Program-made: the position numbers and the translations under genes
Shown: piece after piece, positions 51,831 through 64,000 of the stretch
Layout of the letters: each line of letters begins with the position of its first letter
How positions within the stretch are numbered: position 1 is the first letter of the stretch
Source: Arcuatula senhousia
Lineage: Eukaryota; Mollusca; Bivalvia; Mytilida; Mytilidae
Direction: 5' to 3'
Assembly (NCBI GenBank): GCA_963971305.1
Contig: OZ020307.1
Span: 59,455,702-59,519,701, forward strand
Length of the DNA stretch: 64,000 nt
Notes under the pieces: generated by a model
Told to the model about the DNA's origin: nothing
Databases searched by the model: none
What the model saw: the letters and a program-made list of their open reading frames with translations, nothing else

Positions 51831-54800
51831 CGTAAGAAAGTTTTTGGTCTCGTGCTATAATAAGCGCTACACGCTCCATTTAGCGCTTACTTTTTTGCGC
51901 AACATGTCTACTTGAAGAACATACTTTGTTTTGCTAAATACTTCTTATAGTTTTAATCTGGTACACAATACCGCACGAACAATAGATTTTTTCAGGACGC
52001 CAATTTTTTGACGTTTTTTCTAAAACCGAATAAAAAAAATGAAAGATATGGGGATATATTAAAAGGTCATAGGCGCTATGCGCCTATTTTTTGTTGTAAC
52101 CTTGCGCAACATGTCTACTTTTGAATGATACTCTATTTTAAGAAATACTACTTATAGTTTCACCAGAAAACATCATACCGCCCGAATGGAAGAATTTTCT
52201 AGAGCGTCAATTTTATGACGTTTTTCTCGAAAAACAAGTGAAAAACATGTAAGAAAGTTTTTGGTCTCGCGCTATAATAAGCGCTACACGCTCCATTTAG
52301 CGCTTACTTTTTTGCGCAACATGTCTACTTGAAGAACATACTTTGTTTTGCTAAATACTTCTTATAGTTTTAATCTGGTACACAATACCGCACGAACAAT
52401 AGATTTTTTCAGGACGCCAATTTTTTGACGTTTTTTCTAAAACCGAATAAAAAAAATGAAAGATATGGGGATATATTAAAAGGTCATAGGCGCTATGCGC
52501 CTATTTTTTGTTGTAATACCTTGCGCAACATGTCTACTTTTGAATGATACTCTATTTTAAGAAATACTACTTATAGTTTCACCAGAAAACATCATACCGC
52601 CCGAATGGAAGAATTTTCTAGAGCGTCAATTTTATGACGTTTTTCTCGAAAAACAAGTGAAAAACATGTAAGAAAGTTTTTGGTCTCGCGCTATAATAAG
52701 CGCTACACGCTCCATTTAGCGCTTACTTTTTTGCGCAACATGTCTACTTGAAGAACATACTTTGTTTTGCTAAATACTTCTTATAGTTTTAATCTGGTAC
52801 ACAATACCGCACGAACAATAGATTTTTTCAGGACGCCAATTTTTTGACGTTTTTTCTAAAACCGAATAAAAAAAATGAAAGATATGGGGATATATTAAAA
52901 GGTCATAGGCGCTATGCGCCTATTTTTTGTTGTAATACCTTGCGCAACATGTCTACTTTTGAATGATACTCTATTTTAAGAAATACTACTTATAGTTTCA
53001 CCAGAAAACATCATACCGCCCGAATGGAAGAATTTTCTAGAGCGTCAATTTTATGACGTTTTTCTCGAAAAACAAGTGAAAAACATGTAAGAAAGTTTTT
53101 GGTCTCGCGCTATAATAAGCGCTACACGCTCCATTTAGCGCTTACTTTTTTGCGCAACATGTCTACTTGAAGAACATACTTTGTTTTGCTAAATACTTCT
53201 TATAGATTTAATCTGGTACACAATACCGCACGAACAATAGATTTTTTCAGGACGCCAATTTTTTGACGTTTTTTCTAAAACCGAATAAAAAAAATGAAAG
53301 ATATGGGGATATATTAAAAGGTCATAGGCGCTATGCGCCTATTTTTTGTTGTAATACCTTGCGCAACATGTCTACTTTTGAATGATACTCTATTTTAAGA
53401 AATACTACTTATAGTTTCACCAGAAAACATCATACCGCCCGAATGGAAGAATTTTCTAGAGCGTCAATTTTATGACGTTTTTCTCGAAAAACAAGTGAAA
53501 AACACGTAAGAAAGTTTTTGGTCTCGCGCTATAATAAGCGCTACACGCTCCATTTAGCGCTTACTTTTTTGCGCAACATGTCTACTTGAAGAACATACTT
53601 TGTTTTGCTAAATACTTCTTATAGTTTTAATCTGGTACACAATACCGCACGAACAATAGATTTTTTCAGGACGCCAATTTTTTGACGTTTTTTCTAAAAC
53701 CGAATAAAAAAAATGAAAGATATGGGGATATATTAAAAGGTCATAGGCGCTATGCGCCTATTTTTTGTTGTAACCTTGCGCAACATGTCTACTTTTGAAT
53801 GATACTCTATTTTAAGAAATACTACTTATAGTTTCACCAGAAAACATCATACCGCCCGAATGGAAGAATTTTCTAGAGCGTCAATTTTATGACGTTTTTC
53901 TCGAAAAACAAGTGAAAAACATGTAAGAAAGTTTTTGGTCTCGCGCTATAATAAGCGCTACACGCTCCATTTAGCGCTTACTTTTTTGCACAACATGTCT
54001 ACTTGAAGAACATACTTTGTTTTGCTAAATACTTCTTATAGTTTTAATCTGGTACACAATACCGCACGAACAATAGATTTTTTCAGGACGCCAATTTTTT
54101 GACGTTTTTTCTAAAACCGAATAAAAAAAATGAAAGATATGGGGATATATTAAAAGGTCATAGGCGCTATGCGCCTATTTTTTGTTGTAATACCTTGCGC
54201 AACATGTCTACTTTTGAATGATACTCTATTTTAAGAAATACTACTTATAGTTTCACCAGAAAACATCATACCGCCCGAATGGAAGAATTTTCTAGAGCGT
54301 CAATTTTATGACGTTTTTCTCGAAAAACAAGTGAAAAACATGTAAGAAAGTTTTTGGTCTCGCGCTATAATAAGCGCTACACGCTCCATTTAGCGCTTAC
54401 TTTTTTGCGCAACATGTCTACTTGAAGAACATACTTTGTTTTGCTAAATACTTCTTATAGTTTTAATCTGGTACACAATACCGCACGAACAATAGATTTT
54501 TTCAGGACGCCAATTTTTTGACGTTTTTTCTAAAACCGAATAATAAAAATGAAAGATATGGGGATATATTAAAAGGTCATAGGCGCTATGCGCCTATTTT
54601 TGTTGTAATACCTTGCGCAACATGTCTACTTTTGAATGATACTCTATTTTAAGAAATACTACTTATAGTTTCACCAGAAAACATCATACCGCCCGAATGG
54701 AAGAATTTTCTAGAGCGTCAATTTTATGACGTTTTTCTCGAAAAACAAGTGAAAAACACGTAAGAAAGTTTTTGGTCTCGCGCTATAATAAGCGCTACAC

Positions 54801-55178
54801 GCTCCATTTAGCGCTTACTTTTTTGCGCAACATGTCTACTTGAAGAACATACTTTGTTTTGCTAAATACTTCTTATAGTTTTAATCTGGTACACAATACC
54901 GCACGAACAATAGATTTTTTCAGGAGGCCAATTTTTTGACGTTTTTTCTAAAACCGAATAAAAAAAATGAAAGATATGGGGATATATTAAAAGGTCATAG
55001 GCGCTATGCGCCTATTTTTTGTTGTAATACCTTGTGCAACATGTCTACTTTTGAATGATACTCTATTTTAAGAAATACTACTTATAGTTTCACCAGAAAA
55101 CATCATACCGCCCGAATGGAAGAATTTTCTAGAGCGTCAATTTTATGACGTTTTTCTCGAAAAACAAGTGAAAAACAT
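51831..55178. repeat. Four-monomer tandem duplication, 2 x 1674 bp
   Basis: The variant acacgtaag (cgtaag at 51831 and 53505) and the short ttgtaaccttg, lacking ta (taac at 52097 and 53771), recur together 1674 bp apart, four monomers. The private changes cgtgct (51851) and tatagattta (53206) arose after or outside the copy. The right limit is approximate because the 5-monomer block overlaps it. Confidence 0.7.
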
Positions 55179-58100
55179 GTAAGAAAGTTTTTGGTCTCGC
55201 GCTATAATAAGCGCTACACACTCCATTTAGCGCTTACTTTTTTGCGCAACATGTCTACTTGAAGAACATACTTTGTTTTGCTAAATACTTCTTATAGTTT
55301 TAATCTGGTACACAATACCGCACGAACAATAGATTTTTTCAGGACGCCAATTTTTTGACGTTTTTTCTAAAACCGAATAAAAAAAATGAAAGATATGGGG
55401 ATATATTAAAAGGTCATAGGCGCTATGCGCCTATTTTTTGTTGTAATACCTTGCGCAACATGTCTACTTTTGAATGATACTCTATTTTAAGAAATACTAC
55501 TTATAGTTTCACCAGAAAACATCATACCGCCCGAATGGAAGAATTTTCTAGAGCGTCAATTTTATGACGTTTTTCTCGAAAAACAAGTGAAAAACATGTA
55601 AGAAAGTTTTTGGTCTCGCGCTATAATAAGCGCTACACGCTCCATTTAGCGCTTACTTTTTTGCGCAACATGTCTACTTGAAGAACATACTTTGTTTTGC
55701 TAAATACTTCTTATAGTTTTAATCTGGTACACAATACCGCACGAACAATAGATTTTTTCAGGACGCCAATTTTTTGACGTTTTTTCTAAAACCGAATAAA
55801 AAAAATGAAAGATATGCGGATATATTAAAAGGTCATAGGCGCTATGCGCCTATTTTTTGTTGTAATACCTTGCGCAACATGTCTACTTTTGAATGATACT
55901 CTATTTTAAGAAATACTACTTAAAGTTTCACCAGAAAACATCATACCGCCCGAATGGAAGAATTTTCTAGAGCGTCAATTTTATGACGTTTTTCTCGAAA
56001 AACAAGTGAAAAACATGTAAGAAAGTTTTTGGTCTCGCGCTATAATAAGCGCTACACGCTCCATTTAGCGCTTACTTTTTTGCGCAACATGTCTACTTGA
56101 AGAACATACTTTGTTTTGCTAAATACTTCTTATAGTTTTAATCTGGTACACAATACCGCACGAACAATAGATTTTTTCAGGACGCCAATTTTTTGACGTT
56201 TTTTCTAAAACCGAATAAAAAAAATGAAAGATATGGGGATATATTAAAAGGTCATAGGCGCTATGCGCCTATTTTTTGTTGTAATACCTTGTGCAACATG
56301 TCTACTTTTGAATGATACTCTATTTTAAGAAATACTACTTATAGTTTCACCAGAAAACATCATACCGCCCGAATGGAAGAATTTTCTAGAGCGTCAATTT
56401 TATGACGTTTTTCTCGAAAAACAAGTGAAAAACATGTAAGAAAGTTTTTGGTCTCGCGCTATAATAAGCGCTACACGCTCCATTTAGCGCTTACTTTTTT
56501 GCGCAACATGTCTACTTGAAGAACATACTTTGTTTTGCTAAATACTTCTTATAGTTTTAATCTGGTACACAATACCGCACGAACAATAGATTTTTTCAGG
56601 ACGCCAATTTTTTGACGTTTTTTCTAAAACCGAATAATAAAAATGAAAGATATGGGGATATATTAAAAGGTCATAGGCGCTATGCGCCTATTTTTGTTGT
56701 AATACCTTGCGCAACATGTCTACTTTTGAATGATACTCTATTTTAAGAAATACTACTTATAGTTTCACCAGAAAACATCATACCGCCCGAATGGAAGAAT
56801 TTTCTAGAGCGTCAATTTTATGACGTTTTTCTCGAAAAACAAGTGAAAAACACGTAAGAAAGTTTTTGGTCTCGCGCTATAATAAGCGCTACACGCTCCA
56901 TTTAGCGCTTACTTTTTTGCGCAACATGTCTACTTGAAGAACATACTTTGTTTTGCTAAATACTTCTTATAGTTTTAATCTGGTACACAATACCGCACGA
57001 ACAATAGATTTTTTCAGGAGGCCAATTTTTTGACGTTTTTTCTAAAACCGAATAAAAAAAATGAAAGATATGGGGATATATTAAAAGGTCATAGGCGCTA
57101 TGCGCCTATTTTTTGTTGTAATACCTTGTGCAACATGTCTACTTTTGAATGATACTCTATTTTAAGAAATACTACTTATAGTTTCACCAGAAAACATCAT
57201 ACCGCCCGAATGGAAGAATTTTCTAGAGCGTCAATTTTATGACGTTTTTCTCGAAAAACAAGTGAAAAACATGTAAGAAAGTTTTTGGTCTCGCGCTATA
57301 ATAAGCGCTACACACTCCATTTAGCGCTTACTTTTTTGCGCAACATGTCTACTTGAAGAACATACTTTGTTTTGCTAAATACTTCTTATAGTTTTAATCT
57401 GGTACACAATACCGCACGAACAATAGATTTTTTCAGGACGCCAATTTTTTGACGTTTTTTCTAAAACCGAATAAAAAAAATGAAAGATATGGGGATATAT
57501 TAAAAGGTCATAGGCGCTATGCGCCTATTTTTTGTTGTAATACCTTGCGCAACATGTCTACTTTTGAATGATACTCTATTTTAAGAAATACTACTTATAG
57601 TTTCACCAGAAAACATCATACCGCCCGAATGGAAGAATTTTCTAGAGCGTCAATTTTATGACGTTTTTCTCGAAAAACAAGTGAAAAACATGTAAGAAAG
57701 TTTTTGGTCTCGCGCTATAATAAGCGCTACACGCTCCATTTAGCGCTTACTTTTTTGCGCAACATGTCTACTTGAAGAACATACTTTGTTTTGCTAAATA
57801 CTTCTTATAGTTTTAATCTGGTACACAATACCGCACGAACAATAGATTTTTTCAGGACGCCAATTTTTTGACGTTTTTTCTAAAACCGAATAAAAAAAAT
57901 GAAAGATATGCGGATATATTAAAAGGTCATAGGCGCTATGCGCCTATTTTTTGTTGTAATACCTTGCGCAACATGTCTACTTTTGAATGATACTCTATTT
58001 TAAGAAATACTACTTAAAGTTTCACCAGAAAACATCATACCGCCCGAATGGAAGAATTTTCTAGAGCGTCAATTTTATGACGTTTTTCTCGAAAAACAAG

Positions 58101-60823
58101 TGAAAAACATGTAAGAAAGTTTTTGGTCTCGCGCTATAATAAGCGCTACACGCTCCATTTAGCGCTTACTTTTTTGCGCAACATGTCTACTTGAAGAACA
58201 TACTTTGTTTTGCTAGATACTTCTTATAGTTTTAATCTGGTACACAATACCGCACGAACAATAGATTTTTTCAGGACGCCAATTTTTTGACGTTTTTTCT
58301 AAAACCGAATAAAAAAAATGAAAGATATGGGGATATATTAAAAGGTCATAGGCGCTATGCGCCTATTTTTTGTTGTAATACCTTGTGCAACATGTCTACT
58401 TTTGAATGATACTCTATTTTAAGAAATACTACTTATAGTTTCACCAGAAAACATCATACCGCCCGAATGGAAGAATTTTCTACAGCGTCAATTTTATGAC
58501 GTTTTTCTCGAAAAACAAGTGAAAAACATGTAAGAAAGTTTTTGGTCTCGCGCTATAATAAGCGCTACACGCTCCATTTAGCGCTTACTTTTTTGCACAA
58601 CATGTCTACTTGAAGAACATACTTTGTTTTGCTAAATACTTCTTATAGTTTTAATCTGGTACACAATACCGCACGAACAATAGATTTTTTTAGGACGCCA
58701 ATTTTTTGACGTTTTTTCTAAAACCGAATAAAAAAAATGAAAGATATGGGGATATATTAAAAGGTCATAGGCGCTATGCGCCTATTTTTTGTTGTAATAC
58801 CTTGCGCAACATGTCTACTTTTGAATGATACTCTATTTTAAGAAATACTACTTATAGTTTCACCAGAAAACATCATACCGCCCGAATGGAAGAATTTTCT
58901 AGAGCGTCAATTTTATGACGTTTTTCTCGAAAAACAAGTGAAAAACATGTAAGAAAGTTTTTGGTCTCGCGCTATAATAAGCGCTACACGCTCCATTTAG
59001 CGCTTACTTTTTTGCGCAACATGTCTACTTGAAGAACATACTTTGTTTTGCTAAATACTTCTTATAGTTTTAATCTGGTACACAATACCGCACGAACAAT
59101 AGATTTTTTCAGGAGGCCAATTTTTTGACGTTTTTTCTAAAACCGAATAAAAAAAATGAAAGATATGGGGATATATTAAAAGGTCATAGGCGCTATGCGC
59201 CTATTTTTTGTTGTAATACCTTGTGAAACATGTCTACTTTTGAATGATACTCTATTTTAAGAAATACTACTTATAGTTTCACCAGAAAACATCATACCGC
59301 CCGAATGGAAGAATTTTCTAGAGCGTCAATTTTATGACGTTTTTCTCGAAAAACAAGTGAAAAACATGTAAGAAAGTTTTTGGTCTCGCGCTATAATAAG
59401 CGCTACACACTCCATTTAGCGCTTACTTTTTTGCGCAACATGTCTACTTGAAGAACATACTTTGTTTTGCTAAATACTTCTTATAGTTTTAATCTGGTAC
59501 ACAATACCGCACGAACAATAGATTTTTTCAGGACGCCAATTTTTTGACGTTTTTTCTAAAACCGAATAAAAAAAATGAAAGATATGGGGATATATTAAAA
59601 GGTCATAGGCGCTATGCGCCTATTTTTTGTTGTAATACCTTGCGCAACATGTCTACTTTTGAATGATACTCTATTTTAAGAAATACTACTTATAGTTTCA
59701 CCAGAAAACATCATACCGCCCGAATGGAAGAATTTTCTAGAGCGTCAATTTTATGACGTTTTTCTCGAAAAACAAGTGAAAAACATGTAAGAAAGTTTTT
59801 GGTCTCGCGCTATAATAAGCGCTACACGCTCCATTTAGCGCTTACTTTTTTGCGCAACATGTCTACTTGAAGAACATACTTTGTTTTGCTAAATACTTCT
59901 TATAGTTTTAATCTGGTACACAATACCGCACGAACAATAGATTTTTTCAGGACGCCAATTTTTTGACGTTTTTTCTAAAACCGAATAAAAAAAATGAAAG
60001 ATATGCGGATATATTAAAAGGTCATAGGCGCTATGCGCCTATTTTTTGTTGTAATACCTTGCGCAACATGTCTACTTTTGAATGATACTCTATTTTAAGA
60101 AATACTACTTATAGTTTCACCAGAAAACATCATACCGCCCGAATGGAAGAATTTTCTAGAGCGTCAATTTTATGACGTTTTTCTCGAAAAACAAGTGAAA
60201 AACATGTAAGAAAGTTTTTGGTCTCGCGCTATAATAAGCGCTACACGCTCCATTTAGCGCTTACTTTTTTGCGCAACATGTCTACTTGAAGAACATACTT
60301 TGTTTTGCTAGATACTTCTTATAGTTTTAATCTGGTACACAATACCGCACGAACAATAGATTTTTTCAGGACGCCAATTTTTTGACGTTTTTTCTAAAAC
60401 CGAATAAAAAAAATGAAAGATATGGGGATATATTAAAAGGTCATAGGCGCTATGCGCCTATTTTTTGTTGTAATACCTTGTGCAACATGTCTACTTTTGA
60501 ATGATACTCTATTTTAAGAAATACTACTTATAGTTTCACCAGAAAACATCATACCGCCCGAATGGAAGAATTTTCTACAGCGTCAATTTTATGACGTTTT
60601 TCTCGAAAAACAAGTGAAAAACATGTAAGAAAGTTTTTGGTCTCGCGCTATAATAAGCGCTACACGCTCCATTTAGCGCTTACTTTTTTGCGCAACATGT
60701 CTACTTGAAGAACATACTTTGTTTTGCTTAATACTTCTTATAGTTTTAATCTGGTACACAATACCGCACGAACAATAGATTTTTTCAGGACGCCAATTTT
60801 TTGACGTTTTTTCTAAAACCGAA
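54541..60823. repeat. Five-monomer higher-order repeat, 3 x about 2095 bp
   Basis: Copy 1 to copy 2 shift 2094: taataa 54541/56635, cacg 54757/56851, aggagg 54922/57016, cttgtg 55031/57125, cacact 55217/57311, gcgg 55816/57910, taaag 55921/58015, cttgtg 56288/58382. Copy 2 to copy 3 shift 2095: aggagg 57016/59111, cttgtg 57125/59220, cacact 57311/59406, gcgg 57910/60005, gctagata 58216/60311, cttgtg 58382/60477, tacag 58481/60576. Copy 3 lacks the cacg and taaag variants. The variants gctagata and tacagc are missing from copy 1, so copies 2 and 3 are closest relatives. Confidence 0.88.
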
Positions 60824-62949
60824 TAAAAAAAATGAAAGATATGGGGATATATTAAAAGGTCATAGGCGCTATGCGCCTATTTTTTGTTGTAATACCTTGT
60901 GCAACATGTCTACTTTTGAATGATACTCTATTTTAAGAAATACTACTTATAGTTTCACCAGAAAACATCATACCGTCCGAATGGAAGAATTTTCTAGAGC
61001 GTCAATTTTATGACGTTTTTCTCGAAAAACAAGTGAAAAACATGTAAGAAAGTTTTTGGTCTCGCGCTATAATAAGCGCTACACGCTCCATTTAGCGCTT
61101 ACTTTTTTGCGCAACATGTCTACTTGAAGAACATACTTTGTTTTGCTAAATACTTCTTATAGTTTTAATCTGGTACACAATACCGCACGAACAATAGATT
61201 TTTTCAGGACGCCAATTTTTTGACGTTTTTTCTAAAACCGAATAAAAAAAATGAAAGATATGCGGATATATTAAAAGGTCATAGGCGCTATGCGCCTATT
61301 TTTTGTTGTAATACCTTGCGCAACATGTCTAATTTTGAATGATACTCTATTTTATGAAATACTACTTATAGTTTCACCAGAAAACATCATACCGCCCGAA
61401 TGGAAGAATTTTCTAGAGCGTCAATTTTATGACGTTTTTCTCGAAAAACAAGTGAAAAACATGTAAGAAAGTTTTTGGTCTCGCGCTATAATAAGCGCTA
61501 CACGCTCCATTTAGCGCTTACTTTTTTGCGCAACATGTCTACTTGAAGAACATACTTTGTTTTGCTAAATACTTCTTATAGTTTTAATCTGGTACACAAT
61601 ACCGCACGAACAATAGATTTTTTCAGGACGCCAATTTTTTGACGTTTTTTCTAAAACCGAATAAAAAAAAATGAAAGATATGGGGATATATTAAAAGGTC
61701 ATAGGCGCTATGCGCCTATTTTTTGTTGTAATACCTTGTGCAACATGTCTACTTTTGAATGATACTCTATTTTAAGAAATACTACTTATAGTTTCACCAG
61801 AAAACATCATACCGCCCGAATGGAAGAATTTTCTAGAGCGTCAATTTTATGACGTTTTTCTCGAAAAACAAGTGAAAAACATGTAAGAAAGTTTTTGGTC
61901 TCGCGCTATAATAAGCGCTACACGCTCCATTTAGCGCTTACTTTTTTGCGCAACATGTCTACTTGAAGAACATACTTTGTTTTGCTAAATACTTCTTATA
62001 GTTTTAATCTGGTACACAATACCGCACGAACAATAGATTTTTTCAGGACGCCAATTTTTTGACGTTTTTTCTAAAACCGAATAAAAAAAATGAAAGATAT
62101 GGGGATATATTAAAAGGTCATAGGCGCTATGCGCCTATTTTTTGTTGTAATACCTTGCGCAACATGTCTACTTTTGAATGATACTCTATTTTAAGAAATA
62201 CTACTTATAGTTTCACCAGAAAACATCATACCGCCCGAATGGAAGAATTTTCTAGAGCGTCAATTTTATGACGTTTTTCTCGAAAAACAAGTGAAAAACA
62301 TGTAAGAAAGTTTTTGGTCTCGCGCTATAATAAGCGCTACACGCTCCATTTAGCGCTTACTTTTTTGCGCAACATGTCTACTTGAAGAACATACTTTGTT
62401 TTGCTAAATACTTCTTATAGTTTTAATCTGGTACATAATACCGCACGAACAATAGATTTTTTCAGGACGCCAATTTTTTGACGTTTTTTCTAAAACCGAA
62501 TAAAAAAAAATGAAAGATATGGGGATATATTAAAAGGTCATAGGCGCTATGCGCCTATTTTTTGTTGTAATACCTTGCGCAACATGTCTACTTTTGAATG
62601 ATACTCTATTTTAAGAAATACTACTTATAGTTTCACCAGAAAACATCATACCGCCCGAATGGAAGAATTTTCTAGAGCGTCAATTTTATGACGTTTTTCT
62701 CGAAAAACAAGTGAAAAACATGTAAGAAAGTTTTTGGTCTCGCGCTATAATAAGCGCTACACGCTCCATTTAGTGCTTACTTTTTTGCGCAACATGTCTA
62801 CTTGAAGAACATACTTTGTTTTGCTAAATACTTCTTATAGTTTTAATCTGGTACACAATACCGCACGAACAATAGATTTTTTCAGGACGCCATTTTTTGA
62901 CGTTTTTTCTAAAACCGAATAAAAAAATGAAAGATATGGGGATATATTC

Positions 62950-62965
62950 AAAGGTCATTTTTGTT
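62950..62965. repeat. About 18-bp deletion removing the whole B dyad
   Basis: The sequence reads tcaaaggtcat directly followed by ttttgttgtaatacc. The palindrome ataggcgctatgcgcctat, present in almost every other unit, is absent. The same monomer also has a shortened T-run (gccattttttgacg near 62890). The following half A begins with gcgcaatatg. Confidence 0.8.
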
Positions 62966-64000
62966 GTAATACCTTGCGCAATATGTCTACTTTTGAATGA
63001 TACTCTATTTTAAGAAATACTACTTATAGTTTCACCAGAAAACATCATACCGCCCGAATGGAAGAATTTTCTAGAGCGTCAATTTTATGACGTTTTTCTC
63101 GAAAAACAAGTGAAAAACATGTAAGAAAGTTTTTGGTCTCGCGCTATAATAAGCGCTACACGCTCCATTTAGCGCTTACTTTTTTGCGCAACATGTCTAC
63201 TTGAAGAACATACTTTGTTTTGCTAAATACTTCTTATAGTTTTAATCTGGTACACAATACCGCACGAACAATAGATTTTTTCAGGACGCCAATTTTTTGA
63301 CGTTTTTTCTAAAACCGAATAAAAAAAATGAAAGATATGCGGATATATTAAAAGGTCATAGGCGCTATGCGCCTATTTTTTGTTGTAATACCTTGCGCAA
63401 CATGTCTACTTTTGAATGATACTCTATTTTAAGAAATACTACTTATAGTTTCACCAGAAAACATCATACCGCCCGAATGGAAGAATTTTCTAGAGCGTCA
63501 ATTTTATGACGTTTTTCTCGAAAAACAAGTGAAAAACATGTAAGAAAGTTTTTGGTCTCGCGCTATAATAAGCGCTACACGCTCCATTTAGCGCTTACTT
63601 TTTTGCGCAACATGTCTACTTGAAGAACATACTTTGTTTTGCTAAATACTTCTTATAGTTTTAATCTGGTACACAATACCGCACGAACAATAGATTTTTT
63701 CAGGACGCCAATTTTTTGACGTTTTTTCTAAAACCGAATAAAAAAAATGAAAGATATGGGGATATATTAAAAGGTCATAGGCGCTATGCGCCTATTTTTT
63801 GTTGTAATACCTTGCGCAACATGTCTACTTTTGAATGATACTCTATTTTAAGAAATACTACTTATAGTTTCACCAGAAAACATCATACCGCCCGAATGGA
63901 AGAATTTTCTAGAGCGTCAATTTTATGACGTTTTTCTCGAAAAACAAGTGAAAAACATGTAAGAAAGTTTTTGGTCTCGCGCTATAATAAGCTCTACACG

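Larger units (their letters stand above)
12338..64000. repeat. 419-bp satellite array, right segment
   Basis: This is the continuation of the same array in the same orientation and phase. The monomer interrupted at 11398 resumes at 12338, and its two parts add up to exactly one 210-bp half unit once the duplicated TA is removed. About 123 further periods run to the last unit start at 63812, and the window ends 189 bp into that half unit. No gene, RNA gene or second foreign insertion is visible anywhere in this 51.7 kb. Variation consists of point changes, small indels near the GCGC palindromes and in the A-run, and higher-order block duplications, listed separately. The last dyad carries a one-base change (agctct for agcgct, near 63992). 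The array continues beyond the right edge. Confidence 0.97.

Noticed and set aside
1..64000. CRISPR array
   Set aside because: The repeats are contiguous 419-bp units with no unique spacers and no associated genes.
1..64000. rRNA intergenic spacer repeats or a viral repeat region
   Set aside because: No rRNA gene sequence is found in the window and no viral coding frame occurs.

Overview
The window is almost entirely one tandem satellite DNA array from a eukaryotic, probably animal, nuclear genome. No gene, rRNA, tRNA or other cellular coding feature could be supported. The host species cannot be named from the sequence. The pointers to a eukaryote are more than 60 kb of head-to-tail repeats of about 419 bp, multi-monomer (higher-order) duplications, and a gene-free array cut by one transposon-like insertion. 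By hand count the monomer is about 34% GC and is not CpG-depleted (about 19 CpG per monomer against about 12 expected).

Layout: positions 1-11398 are satellite (27 complete periods between the first and last unit starts). Positions 11399-12337 are the only non-satellite DNA, a 939-bp non-coding insertion that splits one monomer precisely and is flanked by a duplicated TA. Positions 12338-64000 are satellite again, in the same orientation and phase. Both window edges lie inside monomers, so the array continues on both sides. About 151 monomers are present.

Monomer structure: each 419-bp unit is an ancient dimer. Half A (210 bp, e.g. 28-237) and half B (209 bp, e.g. 238-446) share a 19-bp identical start and align without gaps over their first ~124 bp at roughly 73% identity (hand count). 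Each half ends with a GCGC-rich inverted repeat at about the same place, so dyads recur about every 210 bp along the array.

Higher-order structure: shared private variants show that the array grew by block duplications of different sizes in different places. There are dimers (about 838 bp) at 1-1676, 4.0-6.1 kb, 13.9-15.0 kb, 19.4-20.2 kb and 26.9-29.8 kb. A 6-monomer duplication (2513 bp) lies at 20.6-25.6 kb. A 14-monomer duplication (5867 bp) lies at 31.2-42.7 kb and contains an older 3-monomer duplication. A 7-monomer duplication (2936 bp) at 41.0-46.9 kb overlaps the end of the 14-mer and so came later. A 4-monomer duplication (1674 bp) lies at 51.8-55.2 kb, and a 5-monomer unit (2094/2095 bp) is present three times at 54.5-60.8 kb. 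A centromeric or pericentromeric role is a reasonable hypothesis but is not shown by the sequence.
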